Shown: positions 31,531 through 40,965 of the stretch, piece by piece
How positions within the stretch are numbered: the first letter of the stretch is position 1
Layout of the letters: every line of letters begins with the position of its first letter
NCBI GenBank assembly: GCA_050110875.1
Contig: CP188828.1
Location: 2,914,001 to 2,978,000, forward strand
Length of the DNA stretch: 64,000 nt
DNA from: Methyloligella sp050110875
GTDB lineage: Bacteria; Pseudomonadota; Alphaproteobacteria; Rhizobiales; Methyloligellaceae
Direction of reading: 5' to 3'
The notes under the pieces: generated by a model
Databases searched by the model: none
The model's input: only the letters and a program-made list of their open reading frames with translations
What the model was told of the DNA's origin: nothing
Made by a program: the position numbers and the translations under genes

Positions 31531-32715
31531 ATGGCCGGTATCCCCCGCTATAAAGCCTTTCACGGGCCGGCTCTGTTCCGGCAAGGCTTTCGGCCCTTCT
31601 TCCTCGGCGCGGGTATCTGGGCGGCGCTGGCGATTCTGGTTTGGCTCACGATCATTCGCGGCGACATGTCTCTCGCCGGCGGTTTTCCGCCCACCCGATG
31701 GCACGCCCATGAAATGCTGTTCGGTTTCGCGACAGCGGCGGCCACCGGCTTCCTGCTGACCGCCGTGCCCAATTGGACGGGCCGCATGCCGCTTCAGGGG
31801 GCAGCGCTTATCGTGCTGTTCGGCGTATGGGGGCTCGGCCGCGCCGCGATGTGCATATCGTCGGCGATTGGTGAGCCCCTCGCAGCGCTCATCGATATCT
31901 CTTTCCTGGCGCTGCTCTTCACCATCGTTCTCCGCGAGGTCGTCGCGGGACGGAATTGGCGCAACCTGCCTGTCGTCGTCGCGGTCGCGTCGCTGCTTGC
32001 CGCCAACGGTCTTATGCATCTCGAAGCGAGCCGGGTCCTGGCCAACGGACTCCTGGGCGAGCGTCTGGGGGTCGCCACCTTCGTCCTGCTGATCAGCCTC
32101 ATCGGCGGACGGATCATTCCCAGCTTCACGCGGAACTGGCTGGTGAAGAGGGACAGTGATGTCCTCCCGGTTCCCTTCAACCGCTTCGATGTCGGAGTGT
32201 TGCTCCTGGTGCTGATCGCGCTCGCCTCATGGGTGCTGATTCCGCAAGCGATATTCACGGGCTTCGCCCTGATAGCCGCCGGCGCAGCCAGCCTCGTGCG
32301 GCTCGTCCGGTGGCGGGGATGGCTCACCCTGTCGGAGCCGCTGCTCTGGGTCCTTCATCTCGGCTATGCATGGCTCGCCGCAGGCTTGATCCTGCTCGGT
32401 GGCGCAGTGCTCGTGCCCGATGCGATCCCTTATTCGGCCGGGTTGCACGCGCTGACGGCCGGCGCGATCGGAACCATGATTCTGGCGGTCATGACCCGGG
32501 CGACGCGCGGCCACACCGGACATCCGCTGACGGCCGGGCTGAATACGACGGCGATCTACGCCCTGATCACCCTGGCGGCGCTGCTCCGCGTGGCCGCGCC
32601 CTTCATGCCCGATCTTTATCTGGGCCTGCTATCGGCCTCCGGCTGGTTATGGATCTCAGCCTTCACGATGTTCGCCGTGGCCTACGGACCTATGCTGCTC
32701 ACGGCGTCTCGTTGA
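31531..32715 (+). CDS. nnrS: NnrS-family heme- and copper-linked membrane protein
   Basis: The 394-residue product has about 12 TM helices. Typical NnrS segments are LFRQGFRPFFLGAGIWA, TRWHAHEMLFGFATAAATGFLLTAVPNWTGR, GGRIIPSFTRNWL, and HALTAGAIGTMILAVMTRATRGHTG. NnrS is a heme-containing inner-membrane protein that protects against nitrosative stress and is usually NsrR- or NnrR-controlled. ATG 31531 is used; the frame upstream overlaps DUF488. It is convergent with the nitrate operon porin gene, with 27 bases between stops. Confidence 0.9.
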   Translation: MAGIPRYKAFHGPALFRQGFRPFFLGAGIWAALAILVWLTIIRGDMSLAGGFPPTRWHAHEMLFGFATAAATGFLLTAVPNWTGRMPLQGAALIVLFGVWGLGRAAMCISSAIGEPLAALIDISFLALLFTIVLREVVAGRNWRNLPVVVAVASLLAANGLMHLEASRVLANGLLGERLGVATFVLLISLIGGRIIPSFTRNWLVKRDSDVLPVPFNRFDVGVLLLVLIALASWVLIPQAIFTGFALIAAGAASLVRLVRWRGWLTLSEPLLWVLHLGYAWLAAGLILLGGAVLVPDAIPYSAGLHALTAGAIGTMILAVMTRATRGHTGHPLTAGLNTTAIYALITLAALLRVAAPFMPDLYLGLLSASGWLWISAFTMFAVAYGPMLLTASR

Positions 32716-32742
32716 CCCGGGGGCGGTGCCCGCCAGCCGGAC

Positions 32743-34023
32743 TCAATATTGATAGCCCAGCCCGAAGATCACTTTCTCGGTATCCGTGGCATAGTTGTCC
32801 GCCCGGTAATTGGCGTATTTCAGCTCGGCATAGAAGCCGTGGGGCAGCGGCAGGTTCGCATAGGCATCGAACTCCGAGCCGTAATCGATATCGCCGACAT
32901 CGGAGCGGAACTCGTGATACTGCGCCAGTAGCAGCAATCCGCTCAGCCAGCGGAACCGTCCATCCTGCTTCGGCGCCTTATAGGAGGCCTCGACGAAAAA
33001 GTCCTGTAGCCCGTCCGCCGGAGTCACGAGAAAGATATCGGCGAAGCCGTTGAAGATATGGCCCGTCGCGAGCGGTGTCTGAAAGGCGGCTCGGCCATTA
33101 TCGCTGCCCAAAAGCTCGTAGACGGGCGAGACCCGAAATCCCTTCCAGGAGAGACCCGGCGCCACCCGGGCGTAGGGCGCATCGTATTGCACCGGCTGAT
33201 CTCCGAAATCGGTCTGTAGCGCTAGCTCCACCCTGTAATCGAAGGTCACCTCGCCGCCGAGCGCCTTCTCGCCCTCCAGGAAGCCGCCATAGCTCGCATT
33301 GGAAAGCGCCGGCGCATCGTAGATATCCATGAGATAGGTGTATCCGGTGAGCGTGCCGAAAGGCAGCGGATCGCTCTTTAGATGCATCAGGTGGATGTTC
33401 GAGTTGAGATTCCCGACCTCGGAGTCGTCGCTGAAGATGCGGTTCACATTGCCGATATAGGCATAAAGCGCCGTGACCCCCGGAATGACCTCCGTCGTCA
33501 CCTTGGCCCCGTCGAAGGTCTGGTCGTTCTGCCGCCAGGCGACGGAGCCGACATAGCGCATATTGTCCAGATTCTCGGCGTATCGCCCCCCCTTGATGAC
33601 GGTCCCCGGCAGATGGAAGGACTCCAGATAGGCTTGGTTCAGCTCCGACGACGGCACATCCGCCACGACCGGATACTGGGTCTTGCCGTTGATCGTGTCG
33701 TTATAGTCTTGAGCCCCAACCTGGACGACGAACTCCCCTTGCGCCGCCGCGCGGAAGCCATGGAAGAAGCCCGTCTCGAAGCCCGGTGCGATCCGCAAGG
33801 TCGAGGCGCGTGCGTCCTTCGGCAGATTGGCCTGTTCCACGAATTCGTACCGGTAGCGGGCGTCGAACCAGATCTCGCCATTCATGATCCCGGTATGCGG
33901 AACGCCTTTCGCGTCCTCCTGCGCCGCAGCGGGAGGTGCCCAGCTCACCAGAATGAAGAGCAAGAACGCCAGGACTGCTGTCAGGCTTCGAAAAAAGGCA
34001 AACGTCTCGCGCGAACTCGACAT
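32743..34023 (-). CDS. Outer-membrane porin, alginate-export-like, in the nitrate operon
   Basis: This 426-residue beta-barrel protein has a signal peptide (LTAVLAFLLFILVSWAPPAAAQ). Alternating aromatic strands follow (IWFDARYRYEFVEQ, YAYIGNVNRIF, FDYRVELALQTDFG, FFVEASYKA) and a C-terminal strand ends in Y (KVIFGLGYQY), as outer-membrane barrels do. It resembles the alginate-export (AlgE-like) porin family. It starts 12 bases after the cysG stop with AGGAGAG between, so it is the last gene of the nitrate assimilation operon. A nitrate or nitrite channel is a reasonable inference. Confidence 0.82.
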   Translation of the reverse strand: MSSSRETFAFFRSLTAVLAFLLFILVSWAPPAAAQEDAKGVPHTGIMNGEIWFDARYRYEFVEQANLPKDARASTLRIAPGFETGFFHGFRAAAQGEFVVQVGAQDYNDTINGKTQYPVVADVPSSELNQAYLESFHLPGTVIKGGRYAENLDNMRYVGSVAWRQNDQTFDGAKVTTEVIPGVTALYAYIGNVNRIFSDDSEVGNLNSNIHLMHLKSDPLPFGTLTGYTYLMDIYDAPALSNASYGGFLEGEKALGGEVTFDYRVELALQTDFGDQPVQYDAPYARVAPGLSWKGFRVSPVYELLGSDNGRAAFQTPLATGHIFNGFADIFLVTPADGLQDFFVEASYKAPKQDGRFRWLSGLLLLAQYHEFRSDVGDIDYGSEFDAYANLPLPHGFYAELKYANYRADNYATDTEKVIFGLGYQY

Positions 34024-34035
34024 GGGCTCTCCTGC

Positions 34036-35472
34036 TTATTGTTGAATATTGTGGGCCAGAATCGGGGAATGCTCGACCGCGCATTGCGCAGTCCGAGGTG
34101 AGAATACGGCTCCGATGCCGATGATGACCGGGGCGGTGGTATCCACCTCCAGCACCGTCTCCCGCAGATCGGCGAGGCGCCCATGGCAAAGCCGCTGCTC
34201 CGGCCGGCTCACCGCGCTCGCAACCGAGACGGGGGTATCGGGCGGCAATCCTTCCGCCATCAGCCGCTTGGCGATCCGTGCCGCCATGCGCCCGCCCATA
34301 TAGAAGACGGTGCTTGCGGAAGGATCGGCGACGGCGCGCCAATCGAGATTTTTCGGTAGCCCGCCGGATTTGGAGTGCCCGGTCACGAAGCGCACCGACC
34401 GGGCAAGGTCGCGATGGGTGAGGGAAACCCGCAAGGCGGCCGCCATGGCAAGAGCCGCCGTGATGCCTGGCACCACATCGACCTCGATATTGGCCGCTTC
34501 GAGCTGCGTGATCTCCTCGCCGCCCCGACCGAAGATCATCGGATCGCCGGCCTTCAGCCGCACCACCCGCTTGCCGCCCCGGGCGAGCTTCACCATCATC
34601 TCGTTGATCTCGTCCTGCCGGCAGCTTCGGCGCCCGCCCCGCTTGCCGACCAGGATGTGCTTCGCCTCCCGCCTGGCGAGCTCCAGCACGTCGTCGGAGA
34701 CCAGCTCGTCGAACAGAATGACGTCGGCGGCCTGGAGCGCGCGGATCGCCTTGACCGTCAAGAGCTCCGCATCGCCGGGTCCGGCGCCGACCAGGGTCAC
34801 GCGGCCGCGCCCCTCCTCTTTGCCGGAGCGAATCTGACGCGCCTCGGTGACGAGGGAGTCTTCGGCATCCGGCTCCGGCTCCGCTCCGAAGGCGCGATCG
34901 ACGAAACGCTCCCAGAAAGCACGCCGCGGCGCGCCCGCTTGAAGCGATTCATGGAGCCGGTCGCGCAGGCGTGTGGCCAGCTGCGCCCAATCCGCCAGAG
35001 AAGGGGGCAGCAGCGTCTCGATCCGCCGCCTTATCGCCTGTCCGAGAATGGGGGCCGCGCCGGCCGTCGACACGCCCACCACCACCGGCGACCGGTTGAC
35101 GATGGAGCCGAACTGGAACTGGCAGAAGGCCGGCCGGTCGATCACGTTGACCGGCACGCCGGCCTTGCGCGCCGCCTCCGAGAAGGAGGCCGCCTCCGCG
35201 TCGTCCGCCGCATCGGCCACGGCGAGCGCCGCGCCTTTCAAACAGGCTGGGTGCCAATGCCGATTATGGTGGACCAGTCGCCCGTCCTGATCGGCGGCGA
35301 GCAGCCGCGGAAGTTCGTCCTCTATGTTCTCCGCCGGTGCGTAGATATGAACCTCGGCGCCCGCAGCGGCGAGCAGCTCCGCTTTCCACGCCGCCGCATC
35401 GCTGCCGCCGGCCACGACCGCGCGCTTGTCCTTGAGCGTGAAGAACACCGGTAGGACCGACAGATCGGTCAT
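34036..35472 (-). CDS. cysG: Siroheme synthase (trifunctional)
   Basis: A 478-residue fusion. The N-terminal NAD-dependent precorrin-2 dehydrogenase/ferrochelatase part (LPVFFTLKDKRAVVAGGSDAAAWKAELL, FGSIVNRSPVVVGVSTAGAAPILGQAIR) joins a C-terminal uroporphyrinogen-III methyltransferase (VTLVGAGPGDAELLTVKAIRALQ, KRGGRRSCRQDEIN, RLKAGDPMIFGRGGEE, VPGITAALAMAAALRVSLTHRD). It makes the siroheme needed by NirB. ATG 35472 lies 17 bases after the nasA stop; a frame extending to 35517 overlaps nasA. A second methyltransferase (CobA, 55403) serves the cobalamin branch. Confidence 0.94.
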   Translation of the reverse strand: MTDLSVLPVFFTLKDKRAVVAGGSDAAAWKAELLAAAGAEVHIYAPAENIEDELPRLLAADQDGRLVHHNRHWHPACLKGAALAVADAADDAEAASFSEAARKAGVPVNVIDRPAFCQFQFGSIVNRSPVVVGVSTAGAAPILGQAIRRRIETLLPPSLADWAQLATRLRDRLHESLQAGAPRRAFWERFVDRAFGAEPEPDAEDSLVTEARQIRSGKEEGRGRVTLVGAGPGDAELLTVKAIRALQAADVILFDELVSDDVLELARREAKHILVGKRGGRRSCRQDEINEMMVKLARGGKRVVRLKAGDPMIFGRGGEEITQLEAANIEVDVVPGITAALAMAAALRVSLTHRDLARSVRFVTGHSKSGGLPKNLDWRAVADPSASTVFYMGGRMAARIAKRLMAEGLPPDTPVSVASAVSRPEQRLCHGRLADLRETVLEVDTTAPVIIGIGAVFSPRTAQCAVEHSPILAHNIQQ

Positions 35473-35488
35473 GCGCTGGGGACGCCGC

Positions 35489-38158
35489 TCACTCGGCGGC
35501 TTGGAGACGATTCGCATCGATGATCCCCTTGATCTCTGCGCGGCAGGAGCCGCAATTGGTGCCCGCTTGGAGCGTTTCCCCGATCGCGTCGACGGAGGCG
35601 CAGCCGCTTGCGGCGGCGCGGGCGATCTCGTTCGCTCCCACCCCGAAGCAGGTGCAGACGATGGCGCCGCGATCCGGAACGTCGCGGCCCGGGCGGCCTG
35701 CGATCACCGCCAGACGCGATTGCCGCTCTTCATGGCTGCCAACGAGCTGATCCACGGCCCAACTCCGCGAGACCGCGACGGGCTCGGTGGCCAGAAACAG
35801 GGCGCCGGTCAGCTGCGCCGCCTCGAACATCGCGAAGCGGCGCTGTCCGACGCGATCGTCCTCATAGGCGAGCAGCTCCGCATCGCCGGGCGCATCGAAG
35901 AGCTCGGCTGCGAATTGGCGCCACTCGCGCGCGGGATCGGCGAAGCCGAACTCCACCCGCCAGCCCCCTTCGCACCGGGCGAGCGCCCAGTATTCCGCCT
36001 CCAGCTTGCACGGTTTCTTCGCCAGGACCGCAAATCCGTAGACTGAGGCCACGAAGCGCTCGATCCGTACCGGCGCGCTCTTCGATGCCGGTTGCCCCGA
36101 ATGAGGATCGGTCACCGCCGGCACCAGCCGGTCGACCCGCGCATTGGAGGCGAACTGATCCGTCCAATGCATCGGCACGAAGACGGTGCCCATTGCCTGC
36201 CGGTCCGACAGAAGCGCGCGGACGAGGATCGCCCCTTCGCCGCTCGACACCCTGACGATATCGGCATTGGCGATGCCGTGACGGGCAGCATCCTTCGGAT
36301 TGAGCTCCACGAACGGCTCGGCGAGATGCTGGGAAAGCCGCGGGCTGCGCCCCGTCCGTGTCATGGTATGCCAGTGGTCTCGCACCCGGCCTGTGTTCAG
36401 GGTCATGGGGAAGGCGGGATCGGTCGTCTGCTGCGAGCGGGGCGAGACGGCGACCAGCCGTGCACGGCCGTTTCCGGTGAAGAAGCCGCCATCGGTAAAG
36501 AAGCGTGTCTCGCCTGGCGCTTCGCCCTTCGGATGCGGCCACTGGAAAGGCTGCAAGGCGTTGTAGCCTTGCCGGTCGAGATCGGCGCAGGCACCGATGT
36601 CGAAATCTCGCGTGCCGTTATTGTCGAAAGCCGAAAGCGCCGCGTGCTCGGCGAAGATTTCGTCCGGCCCGGAATAGGAGAAGGCATCCGCGAAGCCCAT
36701 CCGCTTCGCCACCTCGGCGACGATCCACCAATCGGGCCGCGCGTCGCCCGGCAATGGCAGGAACGGCCGCTGGCGCGAGATGCGCCGCTCCGAATTGGTC
36801 ACCGTGCCGTCCTTCTCGCCCCATGCGGCGGCCGGAAGCTTCACATGGGCGTGGCGCGCCGTGTCGGTCGTGCTCACGATATCGGAGACCACCACGAAGG
36901 GGCAGGTCTTGATCGCTTGTTCCACCAGATCCGCCTCCGGCAGCGTATCGACCGGATTGGTCGCCATGATCCACAGCGCCTTGATGCGCCCGTCGGCAAC
37001 CGCGTTGAACAGCTCCACCGCCTTGAGCCCCGGTTTCTCGGCGACATTGGGCGCCTTCCAGAAACGCCCGACGCGCTCCCGGTCGTCGGGATTCTCCAGA
37101 TCCATATGGGCGGCGAGCATGTTGGCTAGGCCGCCGACCTCGCGCCCGCCCATGGCGTTGGGCTGCCCCGTGATGGAGAAGGGGGCCATGCCCGGGCGTC
37201 CGATGCGGCCCGTGGCGAGATGGCAGTTGATGATCGCGTTGACCTTGTCGGTGCCCCGCGCGGATTGGTTCACGCCCTGGCTGAACAGGGTCACGGTTTT
37301 CGGGGTGCGGGTGAAGAGCTCGTAGAAGGCGGTGAGCTGCTCGGCGTTGAGGCCGGTCAGCATCGCGATCCGCTCCAGGGTGGCGGGACGCGCCGCCTTG
37401 AGCGCGTCTTCGAGGCCTTCCGTGTGGCGTGCCACATAGTTCCGGTCGATCGCGTCGTGCTCTTCCAGCCAGGCGAGCAGACCGGTGAACAGCGCGACAT
37501 CGCCATCGGCCCGGATCGGCAAGTGGAGATCGGCGATATCGGCGGTCATCGTCCGGCGCGGATCGATCAGCACGACCTTCATCCCGGGCCGCTTCTCTTT
37601 CGCCGCCGCGATGCGCTGGTAGATCACCGGGTGGCACCAGGCGAGATTGGAGCCGACCAGAACCACGAGGTCCGCCTCTTCCAGGTCCTCGTAGGTGCCG
37701 GGCACCGTATCGGCGCCAAAGGCCCGCCGATGGCCGGCCACCGCCGAGGCCATGCAAAGCCGCGAGTTGGTGTCGATATTGGCCGAGCCGATGAAGCCCT
37801 TCATCAGCTTGTTGGCGACGTAGTAATCCTCGGTCAGAAGCTGGCCGGAGCAGTAGAAGGCGACCGAATCCGGGCCGTGCGCCTCGATCGTCTGGCGAAA
37901 CGTCTGCGCCACCACATCGAGCGCCCGGTCCCAGTCGGCGCGCCTTCCGTCCACTTTCGGATAGAGCAGCCGTCCCGCCAGCCCGACCGTCTCCGGTAGC
38001 GCGGACCCCTTCGAGCAGAGCCGCCCGTAATTGGAGGGATGGTCCGGGTCGCCCGCGAGACGCACGCTGCCGTCGCCGGCCTGCTTTGCCAGCACGCCGC
38101 AGCCCACCCCGCAATAGGGACAGGTGGACCGGATCGATTGTGGCTGCTCGATGCTCAT
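35489..38158 (-). CDS. nasA: Assimilatory nitrate reductase, catalytic subunit
   Basis: The 889-residue molybdopterin enzyme reduces nitrate to nitrite in the cytoplasm. The N-terminal [4Fe-4S] site is C13-x2-C16-x3-C20-x27-C48. Bis-MGD regions follow (GPDSVAFYCSGQLLTEDYYVANKLMKGFIGSANIDTNSRLCM and NPVDTLPEADLVEQAIK, in pieces), then the C-terminal molydopterin-binding domain. A BFD-like [2Fe-2S] domain closes it (VCTCFGVGANEI ... GTNCGSCRAEI). No Tat signal is present, as expected for the assimilatory type. It starts just after nirD (one base gap) and is followed by cysG. Confidence 0.96.
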   Translation of the reverse strand: MSIEQPQSIRSTCPYCGVGCGVLAKQAGDGSVRLAGDPDHPSNYGRLCSKGSALPETVGLAGRLLYPKVDGRRADWDRALDVVAQTFRQTIEAHGPDSVAFYCSGQLLTEDYYVANKLMKGFIGSANIDTNSRLCMASAVAGHRRAFGADTVPGTYEDLEEADLVVLVGSNLAWCHPVIYQRIAAAKEKRPGMKVVLIDPRRTMTADIADLHLPIRADGDVALFTGLLAWLEEHDAIDRNYVARHTEGLEDALKAARPATLERIAMLTGLNAEQLTAFYELFTRTPKTVTLFSQGVNQSARGTDKVNAIINCHLATGRIGRPGMAPFSITGQPNAMGGREVGGLANMLAAHMDLENPDDRERVGRFWKAPNVAEKPGLKAVELFNAVADGRIKALWIMATNPVDTLPEADLVEQAIKTCPFVVVSDIVSTTDTARHAHVKLPAAAWGEKDGTVTNSERRISRQRPFLPLPGDARPDWWIVAEVAKRMGFADAFSYSGPDEIFAEHAALSAFDNNGTRDFDIGACADLDRQGYNALQPFQWPHPKGEAPGETRFFTDGGFFTGNGRARLVAVSPRSQQTTDPAFPMTLNTGRVRDHWHTMTRTGRSPRLSQHLAEPFVELNPKDAARHGIANADIVRVSSGEGAILVRALLSDRQAMGTVFVPMHWTDQFASNARVDRLVPAVTDPHSGQPASKSAPVRIERFVASVYGFAVLAKKPCKLEAEYWALARCEGGWRVEFGFADPAREWRQFAAELFDAPGDAELLAYEDDRVGQRRFAMFEAAQLTGALFLATEPVAVSRSWAVDQLVGSHEERQSRLAVIAGRPGRDVPDRGAIVCTCFGVGANEIARAAASGCASVDAIGETLQAGTNCGSCRAEIKGIIDANRLQAAE

Positions 38159-38159
38159 C

Positions 38160-38492
38160 CTAGGCGGCGCGCTCCCCGCTCAAGGCATCCAGGGAAATGA
38201 ACAGCGTCTCGCCGTCGCATTTGACGGGGATGGTCTGCACCGAGCCCTCGTCCGCGCCGATCGCCTCGCCGGTCTCCAGCGAGATCACCCAGTTGTGCAG
38301 CGGACAGGTGACGGCGGCCCCATGCACGATCCCCTGGCTCAAGGGGCCGCCCTTGTGGGGGCAGTGGTCCTCGATGGCGAAGACCTGATCGTCGCTTGTC
38401 CGGAAAACGGCGATCTTGCCGGCAGGCGTGGCCACGCATCGCGCGCCGCGGCGCGGAATATCGTCGAGTTGTCCGATTTCGATCCAGCGCAT
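38160..38492 (-). CDS. nirD: Nitrite reductase small subunit (Rieske-type)
   Basis: A 110-residue subunit with a Rieske-like fold and cluster motif C-x-H...C-x2-H: CVATPAGKIAVFRTSDDQVFAIEDHCPHKGGPL and GAAVTCPLHNWVISLETGEA. It assists the NirB siroheme enzyme. ATG 38492 is preferred over GTG 38501 (family start at MRWIEIG) with GGAGTGAGG upstream. It follows nirB with a five-base gap and precedes nasA. Confidence 0.92.
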   Translation of the reverse strand: MRWIEIGQLDDIPRRGARCVATPAGKIAVFRTSDDQVFAIEDHCPHKGGPLSQGIVHGAAVTCPLHNWVISLETGEAIGADEGSVQTIPVKCDGETLFISLDALSGERAA

Positions 38493-38497
38493 GGCCC

Positions 38498-40945
38498 TCA
38501 CTCCGCAGCCTGCAGCTCAAGCGCCGCCATGGGCTTGAACTCGTGTTTGTCCTTGCCGGAGACGCGCTCCGACCACGGGTCGACTTGCGCGAATTTCTGG
38601 CTGAAGACGAAGCGGTCGAAGAACGCCTCCCGCTTCTCGCGATCCTCCATGATCTGATGGCGGATCTCGTCGAGGCCGATGCGCTTCGCCCATTTGTAGA
38701 TGCGTTCCAGGTAGTGGCCCTGCTCGCGATACATCTGGACGAGCGCCACGATATGCTCCAGCGCCTCGTCCTCGGTCTCGACCTGGCCCAGCACCTCGGT
38801 GCCTTTGATGTCGAGACCGGCCGCGCCGGCGAAATGGATCTCGAATCCGGCCTCCGTGCAGATCACGCCGACATCCTTGCAGGTCGCCTCGGCGCAATTC
38901 CGCGGGCAGCCCGAGACCGCCATCTTCACCTTGGCGGGCGTCCAGGAGCCCCACATGAACTTCTCGATGCGGACCCCGAGACCGGTCGAATCCTGGGTGC
39001 CGAAGCGGCACCAATCGGAGCCGACGCAGGTCTTCACCGTGCGCAAGCCCTTGGCGTAGGCATGGCCGGAGACGAAGCCCGCCTTGCCGAGATCGGCCCA
39101 CACGGCGGGCAGGTCTTCCTTCTTGATGCCCAGCATGTCGATACGCTGGCCGCCGGTGACCTTCACCGTCGGAATGTCGTACTTGTCCACCACATCGGCG
39201 ATGCAGCGCAGCTCGTCGGCGCTGGTGATGCCGCCCCACATCCGCGGCACCACCGAATAGGTGCCGTCTTTCTGGATGTTGGCGTGCACCCGCTCGTTGA
39301 TGAAGCGGGACTGATAGTCGTCGGCATATTCGTCCGGCCAGTCGCAGACGAGGTAGTAGTTCAGCGCCGGCCGGCATTTCGCGCAGCCGCAGGAGGTCTT
39401 CCACTCCAGCTCCTGCATCACCTCGGGAATGGTCTTCAGCCCCTTCGCCTTGATCAGGCGCCGGACCTCGTCATGGCCGAGATCGGTGCAGCCGCAGACC
39501 GGCTGGATTTCGTTCGGCTTGTAATCGCCGCCGAGGGTCGCCGCGATGAGCTGCTCGACCAGCCCGGTGCAAGACCCGCAGGATGCGGATGCCTTGGTAT
39601 GTGCGCGGACCTCTTCGAGCGAGCTGAGCCCTTGCGAAGAGATCGCCTCGGTGATCTTCCCCTTGCACACGCCGTTGCAGCCGCAGATCTCCGCGTCATC
39701 CGGTAAGGCTGCAACGGCCGCCATAGGGTCCAGCGGGGCACTCCCCTGATACGCCTGGCCGAAGATCAGCGTGTCGCGCATGTCCGACACGTCGACCTCG
39801 CGCTTCTTGAGGTCGTTGAACCAGGCCCCGTCGGTCGTCTCGCCATAGAGCACCGATCCGATGATCCGGTTGTCCTTCAGGATCAGCCGCTTGTAGACGC
39901 CCGCCGTGGCGTCCCGCAGCACGATCTCCTCCCGGTCCTCGCCGTCCGCGAAGTCGCCGATGGAGAACAGGTCGATGCCCGTCACCTTCAGCTTGGTCGG
40001 CGTGTCGCTATGCACGAAGGCGGCGTCGCTGTCGCCCGCCAGCTGGGCCGCGGCGACCTTTGCCATCTCGTAGAGCGGCGCCACCAGCCCGTAGGTATGA
40101 CCGCCGACCTCGGCGCATTCGCCGATCGCCAGGATGTCGGGGTCGTCGGTCCGCATCCCGTGATCGACGACGATGCCGCGATTGACCTCCAGCCCCGCCT
40201 CCTTGGCGAGCCAGCCATTGGGCCTGATGCCCGCGGCCATCACCACGAGATCCGCTTCGACCGTGCTGCCGTCGGCGAGCTCGATCGCCTCCGCCTTGCC
40301 TTGGCCGACGATCGCCTTGGTTTCGGCACCGGTCTTGACCTTGATGCCGCGCTCCTCCAGGGCCCGCTGCAGCAGGAAGCCGGCCGCCGGATCGAGCTGC
40401 CGCTCCATCAGGGTCGGCATCAGATGCAGCACCGTGACGTCCATGCCGCGCATCTGGAGCCCGGCCGCGGCCTCCAGCCCCAGCAGACCGCCGCCGATCA
40501 CCACGGCTTTCGCGTGGGCCTGGGCGGCGAGGATCATCGCGTCCACGTCGTCGAGATCGCGATAGGACAGCACGCCGGGCATGTCGTTCCCCGGAACCGG
40601 CAGGATGAACGGCACCGAGCCGGTCGCGATCACCAGCTTGTCGTAGCTCTCCGTGACCCCGTGATCGGAGCGGACCAGCTTCGCCTCGCGGTCGATCTCG
40701 ACCACCTTGTGGCCCTTGTAGAGGGTGATGCCGTGGTTGATGTACCAGCCGTCGCCATGGATCACGATCTCCTCGAACTCTTTCTCGCCCGACAGCACCG
40801 GCGAGAGCATGATGCGATCGTAATTGACCCGCGGCTCGGCGTTGAAGATCGTGACTTGGTAGCGGTCTGGAGCGTGCTCGAAGAGATGTTCCAGCATGCG
40901 GCCCGGCGCCATGCCGTTGCCGATGATGATGAGTTTCTCTTTCAT
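38498..40945 (-). CDS. nirB: NAD(P)H-dependent nitrite reductase large subunit
   Basis: This 815-residue siroheme flavoprotein reduces nitrite to ammonium. It has FAD (LIIIGNGMAPGR) and NAD (AVVIGGGLLGLEAAAGL) domains, then two BFD-like Fe-S segments (CGCNGVCKG ... CGSCTGL, and CGCTDLGHDEV ... CGCAKCRPAL). The sulfite/nitrite reductase domains end with the siroheme-[4Fe-4S] ligands TCVGSDWCRFGTQ and SGCPRNCAEATCKD. ATG 40945 gives the family N-terminus; ATG 40969, overlapping the narK stop as ATGA, is an alternative. A longer open frame continues to 41512 but lies over narK in another frame. Confidence 0.95.
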   Translation of the reverse strand: MKEKLIIIGNGMAPGRMLEHLFEHAPDRYQVTIFNAEPRVNYDRIMLSPVLSGEKEFEEIVIHGDGWYINHGITLYKGHKVVEIDREAKLVRSDHGVTESYDKLVIATGSVPFILPVPGNDMPGVLSYRDLDDVDAMILAAQAHAKAVVIGGGLLGLEAAAGLQMRGMDVTVLHLMPTLMERQLDPAAGFLLQRALEERGIKVKTGAETKAIVGQGKAEAIELADGSTVEADLVVMAAGIRPNGWLAKEAGLEVNRGIVVDHGMRTDDPDILAIGECAEVGGHTYGLVAPLYEMAKVAAAQLAGDSDAAFVHSDTPTKLKVTGIDLFSIGDFADGEDREEIVLRDATAGVYKRLILKDNRIIGSVLYGETTDGAWFNDLKKREVDVSDMRDTLIFGQAYQGSAPLDPMAAVAALPDDAEICGCNGVCKGKITEAISSQGLSSLEEVRAHTKASASCGSCTGLVEQLIAATLGGDYKPNEIQPVCGCTDLGHDEVRRLIKAKGLKTIPEVMQELEWKTSCGCAKCRPALNYYLVCDWPDEYADDYQSRFINERVHANIQKDGTYSVVPRMWGGITSADELRCIADVVDKYDIPTVKVTGGQRIDMLGIKKEDLPAVWADLGKAGFVSGHAYAKGLRTVKTCVGSDWCRFGTQDSTGLGVRIEKFMWGSWTPAKVKMAVSGCPRNCAEATCKDVGVICTEAGFEIHFAGAAGLDIKGTEVLGQVETEDEALEHIVALVQMYREQGHYLERIYKWAKRIGLDEIRHQIMEDREKREAFFDRFVFSQKFAQVDPWSERVSGKDKHEFKPMAALELQAAE

Positions 40946-40965
40946 ATCGATGCTTCCGTTCTCGT

